Part shown: positions 56,676-64,000 of the stretch, one piece after another
Numbering within the stretch: the stretch's first letter is position 1
Layout of the letters: every line of letters begins with the position of its first letter
Assembly (NCBI GenBank): GCA_039920745.1
Contig: JBDSDD010000037.1
Location: 62,001 to 126,000 of the forward strand
Direction of reading: 5' to 3'
Length of the DNA: 64,000 nucleotides
Origin: Scleromatobacter sp039920745
GTDB lineage: Bacteria; Pseudomonadota; Gammaproteobacteria; Burkholderiales; Burkholderiaceae_C
The notes under the pieces: model-generated
Told to the model about the DNA's origin: nothing
The model's database searches: none
What the model saw: the letters and a program-made list of their open reading frames with translations, nothing else
Translations under genes and position numbers: made by a program

Positions 56676-56702
56676 ATTATAGCGTTTATTGTTCTATTTC
56701 AA
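56676..56702 (-). promoter_or_regulatory. Candidate promoter of the LysR gene
   Basis: Reading leftward, TTGAAA (56702-56697) and a perfect TATAAT (56681-56676) are 15 bases apart, a little short but otherwise near consensus. The predicted transcript start is about 27 bases before the LysR ATG. The element lies in the AT-rich divergent region shared with the MBL-fold gene. Confidence 0.5.
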
Positions 56703-56739
56703 GCAACTATGCTGGCACGCCACAACCACTGGATCGACC

Positions 56740-57612
56740 ATGCGCCCCCTCTTCCGTCTCGCCCTGTCCTGCGCCTTGCTGATCGGCACGAACCTGGCCA
56801 CCGCTGCCGCGCCGCTCAAGCTCACCGTCTACACGCCCGGTGCGGAGGCGATGTTCCCCGTCTCGTCGGTACTGGTCACCGGCAACAGGGATGCGATCCT
56901 GGTCGACGCGCAGTTCGGAGTCGGGCAGGCGGACAAGGTCGTGGAGACGATTCGCCAGAGCGGCAAGCACCTGACGACGGTCTACATCAGCCACGGCGAC
57001 CCGGACTACTACTTCGGTCTGGAGCGCATCAGGGCCGCGTTCCCGAGCGCTCGCATCGTCGCGACGCCGCAGACGGTGGCGCACATCAAGGAGACGATGG
57101 CCGGCAAGCTCGCGTTCTGGGGCCCGAAACTCGGCGCCGACGCTCCCAAGACGCTGGTGCTGCCCGAGGTGCTGCAAGGCGACACGCTGAAACTCGAAGG
57201 ACAGGCGCTCAAGGTCGTCGGACTCGACGGCAACCAACCCGACCGCAGCTTCGTGTGGATTCCCTCGATCAGGGCCGTCGTGGGCGGAGTCGTGCTGTTC
57301 AACAACCAGCACGTCTGGATGGCCGACACCCAGAGCGCGCAGTCGCATGCCGATTGGCTGGCCACGCTGGCGACGATCGCCGCGCTGAAGCCGAAGATCG
57401 TCGTCCCGGGTCATTTCATGGCAGGGCCTTCCTCGTCCCTGCAGGCGGTCTCGTTCACTGCGGACTACATCCGTGCATTCGATGCACAGACCGCCGCGGC
57501 GAAGGACTCTGCCGAACTGATCGCCGCAATGAAGAAGTTGTACCCGACGGCCGGCCAGGAAGGCGGGCTGGAATTGAGCGCGAAGGTCGCCAAGGGCGAG
57601 ATGAAGTGGTGA
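56740..57612 (+). CDS. Exported MBL-fold protein with degenerate metal site
   Basis: Protein of 290 residues with a Sec signal (LFRLALSCALLIGTNLATAAA). The metallo-beta-lactamase fold is recognisable (SSVLVTGNRDAILVDAQFG, TTVYISHGDPDYYFGLERI, KIVVPGHFM). The HxHxDH metal motif reads H-G-D-P-D-Y (His85 to Tyr90), so the second and third histidines are Asp and Tyr. VPGHF and MADTQSA supply the later His and Asp positions. It may bind one metal or none, or act as a ligand-binding protein. It is divergent from a LysR gene. Confidence 0.9.
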   Translation: MRPLFRLALSCALLIGTNLATAAAPLKLTVYTPGAEAMFPVSSVLVTGNRDAILVDAQFGVGQADKVVETIRQSGKHLTTVYISHGDPDYYFGLERIRAAFPSARIVATPQTVAHIKETMAGKLAFWGPKLGADAPKTLVLPEVLQGDTLKLEGQALKVVGLDGNQPDRSFVWIPSIRAVVGGVVLFNNQHVWMADTQSAQSHADWLATLATIAALKPKIVVPGHFMAGPSSSLQAVSFTADYIRAFDAQTAAAKDSAELIAAMKKLYPTAGQEGGLELSAKVAKGEMKW

Positions 57613-57954
57613 ATGCGACGGCGCCGCGGCGTCCATGACCACCGCGCGGGCCGTCATGCATGCGGCAAGAATGCCGGCGCGCCCGGCAAGGCAGGGTCGT
57701 TTCACCGGTCCCGACACCGCGCATGGCGGAGCGCTGAACTCGCCGTGGCCGGCGCCACTTCAAAGGCGCTCGCGCTGCGCGAGCAGATCCCCGGGCTGCT
57801 GGTCGTGCGGGTGGGCGCGCCGGCCCTGCCGACCGAAACGCGCGTTGTCTCCTAGCCTACTCAATAGCGGCCAGTCGCGACCGATCTGCTATGGCCGGTA
57901 GAAGCAGGTACGCCTGCTGGTGACCTCGGCTCGACAGCGACGCCGACGCCAGGC
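57613..57954. other. Gene-poor stretch
   Basis: No gene is supported. Short frames on both strands are arginine-rich, without ribosome sites or family features. The sequence between about 57760 and 57860 has a run of alternating codon-like GC that resembles the remains of a gene, but I cannot identify it. Confidence 0.35.
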
Positions 57955-58290
57955 TCAGCGAGATCGTTCGCGCGGACTTGAGCGCGCATCGGGCGACGTT
58001 GCAGCCCAGACTGAACGCGGGTTGACCCGGCCGACGCAAGTCCATACGACGAGTCGAAGCGCGAGAAGCACTGCGCCTCCGGCCGCAGCCACCAGCACCA
58101 AGCCGCCTGCGCTTCCGCTGCTGTCGCGGGCCATCTGGAAAGAGACGACGGCGAAGACCACCAGAGCCACCGCGATCGCCACCGCCGTGACACGCAACCA
58201 CGTGGGCGCACGCGGCCATTCCTGACGCGGCAGAAAGAGGACGATCGCGACGAGGGCGAGCAAGGCGACGATGCCGAGGAGTTGGGACAT
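57955..58290 (-). CDS. Hypothetical small membrane protein
   Basis: Possible protein of 111 residues with three hydrophobic segments (LLGIVALLALVAIVLFL, VTAVAIAVALVVFAVVSF and GLVLVAAAGGAVLLALRLVVW) and a basic, Ser-rich tail. The hydrophobic pattern suggests a real membrane protein, but no convincing ribosome site lies close to the ATG at 58290 and the tail looks non-conserved. The 3' part may have drifted. Confidence 0.45.
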   Translation of the reverse strand: MSQLLGIVALLALVAIVLFLPRQEWPRAPTWLRVTAVAIAVALVVFAVVSFQMARDSSGSAGGLVLVAAAGGAVLLALRLVVWTCVGRVNPRSVWAATSPDARSSPRERSR

Positions 58291-58533
58291 TGCGTCAGCA
58301 TAGCCTGCTCCCGTGCGCCGGCCGCACCGTTCAGGAGGCCTACTTCACGATCAGTGCAGGTCGCATGGGATGTGTCCTTCCAAGTAGTCGCGCACGCGTG
58401 TTGTGATCACGGATTTCGCCATCCACGGCGAAGGCGTCGCGAACTATTGGGCTACCTCATGGCGGTCACAAGCGAACGGCTGCAAGTGGCCGGCAGAGTG
58501 CGTTGCGTGCTCGATATCCCGCGGCAAGAGGCT

Positions 58534-59580
58534 TCAGCCCTGCGACATATTCTCCGCGTCCGGATCTTGGCTGGCCACACGGTTTCGACCGGCATGCTTG
58601 GCCCTGTAGAGGGCGCGATCAGCGCGCGAGACCAACTCGTCGGCCATGGCGCCGCGATCCGGGATCTGGGCGGCGACGCCCACACTCACGGTCACGGTCA
58701 CGGAGATAGATCGGGCATCTGAAGCCTCGGCGAAGACGCTCGCTTCGACCGCCCGTCGGATCCGCTCGGCCACGTTCTTTGCGCCCTGCAGATCCGTCGC
58801 GGGCAGGATGACGGCGAATTCTTCGCCGCCGAAGCGTGCAACGACGTCAGTGGGCCGTGTGACCGACTGGCGCAGGGCCAACGCGATGATTCGCAGGCAG
58901 TCGTCGCCGGCGACATGGCCCAGGGCGTCGTTGAACGCCTTGAAGAAATCGACGTCTATCATGAGCAGGGCCAAGTGGCAGCGATCTCTGCCAGCCCGCT
59001 TCCACTCGGCCAACAGGCGCTCATCGAAGCCCCGGCGATTGACGAGACCGGTCAACCAGTCGTGTGACGCGAGCCGCGCAAGCTCGGTCTGTGCGACCTT
59101 CTGCGCGGTCATGTCGCGCAAGGTCTCGACGACCGCGACCAGGTTGCCGGTCGCGTCGTAGATCGGGCCGGCATCAATTGCCAAGTAGAGTTCGGTACCC
59201 AGGCGAGGCATCACACACCAATTCTGCGCATGCGCACCGAACGCTTCGTCCTGCGATTCGGCGCGCGAGTCGTACAACTGCTCGAACTCGTTCATTCGCT
59301 GGTATAGGATCAGGTCGCAAAGACACGGCCTGGGCTGGGCATAGAAACCGCGCCAATGTTCACGCGTGCCCAGCACCTCTTTGGCGAGCAATCCGGTCAG
59401 CCGCTCGCACGCACGGTTCCAGATCAGAACCTTCCCGTCGCGATCGAGCACAAAGGTCGGAACGACCAGGAACTCAACAAGGTTGGTCGCGAAGGCGAGA
59501 TCGCGTGTTGGAGTCCGGGCCGGGGTGTCGTCATCGATCTCGCGGCGCTGGACATCGGTACCCTTGTCAGGGTCGGTCAT
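58534..59580 (-). CDS. PAS-GGDEF diguanylate cyclase
   Basis: Soluble protein of 348 residues. A PAS domain (about 30-155: FLVVPTFVLDRDGKVLIWNRACERLTG, PIYDATGNLVAVVETLRDMTAQK) is followed by a GGDEF domain with active motif GGEEF (251-255). An intact inhibitory site RPTD (242-245) precedes it. DVDFFKAFNDALGHVAGDDCL is the substrate-binding stretch. It should make cyclic di-GMP in response to a PAS signal (haem, flavin or small ligand unknown), with product inhibition. No EAL partner is nearby. Confidence 0.93.
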   Translation of the reverse strand: MTDPDKGTDVQRREIDDDTPARTPTRDLAFATNLVEFLVVPTFVLDRDGKVLIWNRACERLTGLLAKEVLGTREHWRGFYAQPRPCLCDLILYQRMNEFEQLYDSRAESQDEAFGAHAQNWCVMPRLGTELYLAIDAGPIYDATGNLVAVVETLRDMTAQKVAQTELARLASHDWLTGLVNRRGFDERLLAEWKRAGRDRCHLALLMIDVDFFKAFNDALGHVAGDDCLRIIALALRQSVTRPTDVVARFGGEEFAVILPATDLQGAKNVAERIRRAVEASVFAEASDARSISVTVTVSVGVAAQIPDRGAMADELVSRADRALYRAKHAGRNRVASQDPDAENMSQG

Positions 59581-59986
59581 TGCAAATTCTCAGGCGGGCT
59601 GATCATTCTGCTCCCGGCTGACATGTGTCATGTGAAGATCCAGAAACCCGCCGTTCGCGACCGTCAGCAAATGGCCGGCACCGAGCTTTCGCGGGATCAC
59701 ATCCTACGACGGCTCCCGGATCTACAGCCGACCTTTGTTGAAGATCGAGGCTTTCGCTCGACTTCCATGGCTCACAATTTCGTCGTTGCGGCGGCTCGGA
59801 GCGGCGTCGACGGCAACAGCTATGAGGCATGCGACGAAGAGAAATACCGCTCCGGGCAATTGGGCCAGGCGATTCGCCGCGGCAGCAGCGACTTAGGGTT
59901 TTCCTCTGCAAAGAAGTCGCATGCCAATGTCGATCGGCTGCCCCTGTGTTCGTCGACTAAGCGTGCCCACCGAACGGAGACCCCTC
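59581..59986. other. Gene-poor stretch with degenerate sequence
   Basis: No convincing gene. The stretch is of mixed composition (lower GC than neighbours) with frames broken by stops. It includes CGTCAGCAAATGGCCGGCA, related to a short motif seen elsewhere in this part of the window. The promoter of the GST gene should be at the right end. Confidence 0.4.
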
Positions 59987-60589
59987 ATGAAGATTCATTG
60001 GATCAAGGCGCAAGCCCCGCTGCGCGTGCTGGCGCTCGCCAAGCACCTCGGCGTACCGGCCGAGTTCATCGCCGCGCAGCTCAAGACGCCGGAATACGCG
60101 GCGCTGAACCCCAACAAGAAGGCGCCGTTGCTGGTCGATGGGGATGTGGTGTTGTGGGAGTCGGCGGCCATCATGGCCTACCTGTGCGTCAAGCAGGGCT
60201 CGGACATGTGGCCCGCGCACAAGCCGGCAGAGCAGGTCGAAGTGCTGCGCTGGCTGTCGTGGAATGACTGCCACTGGGCGCCGGTGGTGTCTCCCTTCTA
60301 CTTCGAGCACATCGTGAAGACGACGTTTCGCTTCGGCACGGTCAACCATGAACTGCTCAAGGCCAGCGTCGACCCCTTCTTCACATTCGCGACCGTGCTC
60401 GACGCCCACCTGCAAGGCCGCAGCCACATGGCCTGTGGCCGCCTCACGATCGCCGACTTTCAATTGGGATCGATGGCTCGCTACTGGCGCGAGGCCGAGA
60501 TGCCGATGGATCAATTCCCCCATATCGTGCGCTGGCTAGACGGCTTGATGACAATCCCCGCCTGGGCCGACCCCTGGCCCGCCCACTGA
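59987..60589 (+). CDS. Glutathione S-transferase
   Basis: Protein of 200 residues. The N-terminal thioredoxin-like half contains the cis-Pro and glutathione-contact motif NKKAPLLVDGDVVLWESAAIMAYL, and the C-terminal helical half has LTIADFQLGSMARYW, the hydrophobic staple motif. The ATG at 59987 has a GGAGA ribosome site. The N-terminal strand lacks an obvious catalytic Ser/Cys (MKIHWIKAQAPLRVLAL), so activity is uncertain. It may be detoxifying; the substrate is unknown. Confidence 0.9.
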   Translation: MKIHWIKAQAPLRVLALAKHLGVPAEFIAAQLKTPEYAALNPNKKAPLLVDGDVVLWESAAIMAYLCVKQGSDMWPAHKPAEQVEVLRWLSWNDCHWAPVVSPFYFEHIVKTTFRFGTVNHELLKASVDPFFTFATVLDAHLQGRSHMACGRLTIADFQLGSMARYWREAEMPMDQFPHIVRWLDGLMTIPAWADPWPAH

Positions 60590-60602
60590 GCCGGAGAACA
60601 CC

Positions 60603-60704
60603 ATGCCCACGTCGCGCGCGGCGGCCGGTTCCCGCATGCACCGCGGGCAGAGCGTGTGCAGCGCCGTCCTCTACGCGGTGGCCGATGAGTTCGTCTACGC
60701 CTGA
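60603..60704 (+). CDS. Possible short reading frame after the GST gene
   Basis: A 33-codon frame starts 14 bases after the GST stop. It has a good ribosome site (GGAGAACACC), yet encodes a short peptide (MPTSRAAAGSRMHRGQ, then SVCSAVLYAVADEFVYA) of unknown family. It may be a small gene or the start of a decayed gene whose remainder is the gene-poor stretch after it. Confidence 0.25.
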   Translation: MPTSRAAAGSRMHRGQSVCSAVLYAVADEFVYA

Positions 60705-61119
60705 AACGCCATTGCGCATTTCCATCGGCTCAGTCGAAAGCCACAGTGCGTCGATGTCTTGTCGGTACGATACTCCGTGAACAGTTGCCGTCTCATCTCG
60801 CTCCCGCGAAGCCGTCGTTCAAGACCGGCTGCAAGTGGCCGGCTGCCGTCCCTCAGGCGCCTTCTCTGCGACACGGCAGTACGCAGCACAACGGTCGTTC
60901 GCCTGGCCGCAGTGGCTTGGGGCGCATGGCCGACGCGGGTCGCACCGCCCAAGACGCCTCTTGACGCCGCCCTGGTGCCCAGCCGACCCTCAAGCCATTT
61001 CCCTGACCTGTCGTGCTGCGCTACGGCGTGGGCGGATGCGTTCTCATTTGCGGGCTGATCAGCCTCTACGGGCTCAGCCACGACAGTGAAGGCAGGTCGA
61101 CGCGGCCCGCGTGCCAGGC
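60705..61119. other. Gene-poor stretch with degenerate sequence
   Basis: No gene supported. It holds GGCTGCAAGTGGCCGGC (60827-60843), an exact copy of a 17-base stretch at 58478, and other fragments that look like decayed coding or repeat sequence. Stops interrupt all frames and composition is uneven. Confidence 0.4.
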
Positions 61120-61989
61120 CTACCGCTTGGCCTCGTCTCGCTTCATCGTGATGTAGTCGCTCTTCGCCACTTCGTGCAGCTGGCGCGGGTAGCGCTCGGT
61201 GGCGTCGAACCAGGTGTTCAGGCGCTGCTCGAGCTGGGCCGGCGCGGGCGCGGCCACGTAGTCTTCGATGGCCAGGTAGTAGCGCATCGTGTTGCGCTCG
61301 ACGAGCCCGCGCACGCCGACGACGTAGGTGGGCTTGCCGTCGCCGTCCTTGCCGGCGACGCTGAAGCCCACCTTGTCGCTGCCGGCCGTCGACAGGTACG
61401 CGTTCATCGCGACGCGCGCCGTGAACCCGAAGCCATACGCGTAGCTCATGTGCAGCATCGTGTGTGTGGCGTCCAGCGGGGCCGCCTCCACCGCGATGCG
61501 GTAGTCCTTGGTGCCCAGGGGGCCGTCACCGGACGTCAGCTCCGCCTTCAGGTAGTCGGTCGTGCTGCTCGCCAGCTTGTAGTCGAAGTGCAGGCTGTAG
61601 GCATCCTGCACCGGCTGGTCGTATTTGCGGCCCAGCGCCATGTCGAGGCCGGCCGGCAGCGCGTGGCACATCTTCACGTTGAGGTGCAGGATGAGGATGC
61701 CGCACCAATTGTCGGTGCCCTGCAGCGACTTCTGCACCATCGCATACGGCTGGTCGACACGCGCGTAGATCTCGCCCTGGAGGTGATCCGACTCCTGCGT
61801 CGACTGCAGCACCAGTGGGCGGCCGTACGCGTTGTGCAAAAGCTTGTCCTGCAACGAATCGAACTTGGCGTGCAGCGCCGCGGCGTCCTGCGCCTGCGCG
61901 GCGCTCGCCAGAGCCAGTCCGGCGCACAGCGCCAGCGTCGGCTTGAGCGCGCGGTTCGTCGCGCGACGCAAGAGTGCTTCGAAGGTCAT
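61120..61989 (-). CDS. Secreted hypothetical protein coupled to a PLD-family gene
   Basis: Protein of 289 residues with a Sec signal (ALCAGLALASAAQAQ). The mature part has alternating beta-strand-like sequence: LQDKLLHNAYGRPLVLQSTQ, LHFDYKLASSTTDYL and YAYGFGFTARVAMNAYLS. I do not recognise the family. The ATG overlaps the stop of the PLD-type gene (ATGA), so the two are translated together; it is likely a partner in the envelope. Confidence 0.82.
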   Translation of the reverse strand: MTFEALLRRATNRALKPTLALCAGLALASAAQAQDAAALHAKFDSLQDKLLHNAYGRPLVLQSTQESDHLQGEIYARVDQPYAMVQKSLQGTDNWCGILILHLNVKMCHALPAGLDMALGRKYDQPVQDAYSLHFDYKLASSTTDYLKAELTSGDGPLGTKDYRIAVEAAPLDATHTMLHMSYAYGFGFTARVAMNAYLSTAGSDKVGFSVAGKDGDGKPTYVVGVRGLVERNTMRYYLAIEDYVAAPAPAQLEQRLNTWFDATERYPRQLHEVAKSDYITMKRDEAKR

Positions 61990-63386
61990 AGCCAATATTC
62001 CCACATCCCCGCGGTGATTTCCTGAACGCGCTTCTTCAGGCCGCGGTCCGACCACTTTTCCAGCGTCAACGGTTCGGACTGCGCCAGATCGGCCTGGAAC
62101 GCAGCGCGCATCTGGTCGCCGAAGCTCGCGCTGAGCACGACGGCGTCGATCTCGTCGTTGTGCAAGAAGCTGCGCCAGTCGAGGTTGGTGGAGCCGACCG
62201 CGCTCCAGACACCGTCGATCAGCGTCGTCTTCGCGTGCAACAGCGCACCCTGACGCTCGTAGATCTTGACGCCGGACTCCAGCAGCTCACCGTAGTGGCG
62301 CCGGCCCGCGCTCATCACCAGCCAGGAGTCGCTGACGCTGGGCAACAGCAGTTGAACATCGACTCCGCGCCGGGCCGCGTCCTCGATCGCGCCCAGCAAC
62401 TGCGGATCGGGATCGAAGTAGGCGTTGGCCAGCAGGATGGACGTCGACGCACTGCGCACGGCCGACACCAGCGTCGCGTAGATCTGGCTGGACGGCTCGG
62501 TCGACGTGCCGCCGATCGCGCGCACGACGACGTCGCCCTGGCGGCCGACCTCGGGCAGGTAGGTCGCCGGCGCCATCGGCTTGCCCTTCTGGCGCCGCCA
62601 GGTGTCCATGAACAGGTTCTGGAAGTCAGCCACGACCGGGCCGTCGATCTTCAAATCCGTGTCGCGCCACGGCACCTTTTGCCCGTGGCCCGGCTCTTCC
62701 TTCGAGTGCGGACTGAACGAGCCGCCCGAGTAGACACTGCTGATGTTGATGCCGCCGACGAATGCCGTCCTGCCGTCGATGATCGTCAGCTTGCGGTGGT
62801 CGCGCTGGTTGACGTCCCAGCCGGAGCGCGCCTTGGTGGGATCGATCGGGTTGAATTGCAGCGTGTTGATGCCGTTGGCCGCGAGATCGTCGAAGAACGC
62901 CTTGGGCGTGCTGAGCGAGCCGACGCCGTCATAGATCAGGTTGACGACGACGCCGCGCGCGCTGGCCGCCTTGAGCTCATTGGCGAAGCGCTGGCCGACC
63001 TCGTCGTCCTCGATGATGTAGCTCTCCATGTTGATGGAGTTGGTCGCGCCCGCCATCGCGGCGTACAGCGCCTGGTAGGTGGCCGGGCCGTCCTGCAGCA
63101 GCGTCACCTTGTTGCCGGCCGACAGCGGCGTGCCGACGATCTCCTGCTCGAACGCCAGGTGGCGCTCGAGGATGTCCGTGTCCTGCCCGGTGGCCTTCAA
63201 TTTGTCGAGGACGCGGTTGCGCGCGGCTGCCGACAGCGGCCCACGGGGGCCGTCGATGAGCACGCCGCTGGTGCCAGCGGGCTCCGTCGACTGCGGAGCG
63301 ATCGTCGGCAGCGTCGAGCACGCCGCCAGCAACGCCAGGCCACAGGCGCTGGCGGCGCGAACCAGGAACGGGGGAACGGCGGTCAT
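61986..63386 (-). CDS. Phospholipase D-family lipoprotein (cardiolipin synthase-like)
   Basis: Protein of 466 residues, a lipoprotein (LAAC near residue 22). Two HKD catalytic motifs are intact: QRDHRKLTIIDGRTAFVGGIN and LLHAKTTLIDGVWSAVGSTNLD, each with the following Ser/Asn. They define a phospholipase D/cardiolipin synthase-like enzyme. A soluble lipid-anchored form differs from inner-membrane ClsA, which has N-terminal helices. Phosphatidyl transfer or lipid hydrolysis in the periplasm is plausible. Its stop is coupled to the next gene. Confidence 0.92.
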   Translation of the reverse strand: MTAVPPFLVRAASACGLALLAACSTLPTIAPQSTEPAGTSGVLIDGPRGPLSAAARNRVLDKLKATGQDTDILERHLAFEQEIVGTPLSAGNKVTLLQDGPATYQALYAAMAGATNSINMESYIIEDDEVGQRFANELKAASARGVVVNLIYDGVGSLSTPKAFFDDLAANGINTLQFNPIDPTKARSGWDVNQRDHRKLTIIDGRTAFVGGINISSVYSGGSFSPHSKEEPGHGQKVPWRDTDLKIDGPVVADFQNLFMDTWRRQKGKPMAPATYLPEVGRQGDVVVRAIGGTSTEPSSQIYATLVSAVRSASTSILLANAYFDPDPQLLGAIEDAARRGVDVQLLLPSVSDSWLVMSAGRRHYGELLESGVKIYERQGALLHAKTTLIDGVWSAVGSTNLDWRSFLHNDEIDAVVLSASFGDQMRAAFQADLAQSEPLTLEKWSDRGLKKRVQEITAGMWEYWL

Positions 63387-63473
63387 CGTTGTCTACTTAT
63401 GTTGAGCTGGCGGCAGGCCGGGTGGCGAAGGGTGGTTTGGCAACCCGCGTGCCCGACAGTAGCAGGCCCTCCT

Positions 63474-63479
63474 TACAAT
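63474..63479 (+). promoter_or_regulatory. -10-like element before purU
   Basis: TACAAT ends 7 bases before the ATG at 63487 and overlaps an earlier in-frame ATG at 63478. Such a short distance implies a transcript starting at or next to the start codon. No -35 hexamer of good match is seen at the normal distance. Confidence 0.4.
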
Positions 63480-63486
63480 GCCGATC

Positions 63487-64000
63487 ATGCAGTCCTCTCC
63501 CTCTCGCGAGCGCGAATACATCCTCCGGCTGTCTTGCCGCGACACCAAGGGCATCGTGCATGCCGTCTCCGGGCTGCTGTTCCAGGCGGGTTGCAACATC
63601 ATCGATTCGCAGCAGTTCGGCGATCTGATCGGGCCGGGCGCCACCGGCCGCTTCTTCATGCGCGTGCATTTCGAGGCCCCGCCGCAGCTCGCCGACACGG
63701 CCACGCTGGACCGAATGCTGTCCAACGTCACCCAGCAGTTCGAGATGGATGCGCAGTTGCACGCGCTGGCGCGCCGCCCGCGCGTGCTGCTGATGGTGAG
63801 CCAGCATGGCCACTGCCTGAACGACCTGCTGTTTCGCTGGCACAGCGGCCAGCTGGATGTCGACATCCCGGCCATCGTCTCCAACCACGTGACCTTCGCC
63901 GACCTGGCCGCCAGCTACGGCCTGCCGTTCCATCACCTGCCACTCGCGCCGGGCGCCAGCGCCGAGGCCAAGCGCACGCAGGAGCAGGCGGTGCAGGCGA
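63487..64000 (+). CDS. purU: Formyltetrahydrofolate deformylase, N-terminal part
   Basis: The gene is cut by the right edge; about 171 residues are visible. The N-terminal ACT domain is LRLSCRDTKGIVHAVSGLLFQAGCNIIDSQQFGD, followed by the linker and the start of the formyl-transferase-like domain (RVLLMVSQHGHCLNDLL, IPAIVSNHVTF). PurU hydrolyses 10-formyl-THF to formate and THF. The start at 63487 or 63478 (in frame) is open. Confidence 0.93.
   Translation, partial: MQSSPSREREYILRLSCRDTKGIVHAVSGLLFQAGCNIIDSQQFGDLIGPGATGRFFMRVHFEAPPQLADTATLDRMLSNVTQQFEMDAQLHALARRPRVLLMVSQHGHCLNDLLFRWHSGQLDVDIPAIVSNHVTFADLAASYGLPFHHLPLAPGASAEAKRTQEQAVQA

Noticed and set aside
57861..58301. Alternative 146-codon minus-strand frame
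   Set aside because: It overlaps the small membrane protein candidate in another frame; Arg/Ser-rich and without hydrophobic segments.

Overview
The window is very GC-rich, densely coded DNA (GC at most third codon positions). The gene repertoire suggests a Burkholderiales betaproteobacterium of the Rubrivivax/Leptothrix/Roseateles kind: ilvE followed by a small CHCC zinc-finger gene, lplT beside alr, radA, YbiB-type TrpD2, PurU and paired Opp transporters. I saw no rRNA, tRNA, CRISPR array, insertion sequence or phage gene.

Layout. (1) 1-8.4 kb: galactoside utilisation. A MalE/MalF/MalK-type sugar ABC importer and a GH35 beta-galactosidase run leftward. A GH42 beta-galactosidase and a LacI-family regulator run rightward. 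Two matching TTAA-NCGN-TTAA sites sit in the divergent promoter. (2) 8.4-19 kb: a redox block with a catalase-fold haem protein, a DyP peroxidase, two uncharacterised proteins, a GMC flavoprotein and a large di-haem cytochrome c lipoprotein. This is my best candidate for an undescribed system. Active-site residues of the catalase-like protein resemble allene oxide synthase more than catalase, and the di-haem protein has the architecture of RoxA / 10S-DOX-type dioxygenases, so a lipid (or isoprenoid) hydroperoxide pathway is a coherent hypothesis. (3) 19-32 kb: two complete oligopeptide ABC transporters back to back, the left one with a tandemly duplicated binding protein. (4) 32-43 kb: housekeeping and small accessory genes (rlpA, a LysR regulator with a perfect palindrome, aromatic aminotransferase, DUF2332, Crp/Fnr regulator with a palindrome, glutathione peroxidase, EamA, lplT, alr). 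(5) 42-47.3 kb: an accessory insert between alr and radA (SDR, LysE, GNAT, secreted tyrosinase-like copper protein and CHRD protein). (6) 47.5-55 kb: radA (with a LexA-type box), phosphoesterase, SpoU methyltransferase, ilvE, zinc-finger protein, orphan PAS histidine kinase, TrpD2. (7) 55-61 kb: sparser region with several gene-poor stretches of degenerate sequence, a DUF6881 protein, a LysR/MBL-fold divergent pair with a degenerate metal site, a diguanylate cyclase and a GST. (8) 61-64 kb: a phospholipase D-family lipoprotein translationally coupled to a secreted protein, then the start of purU, cut by the window edge.

Functions were assigned by reading motifs in translated sequence; no database search was run. 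Start codons were chosen from Shine-Dalgarno sequences, overlaps with neighbours and family length.
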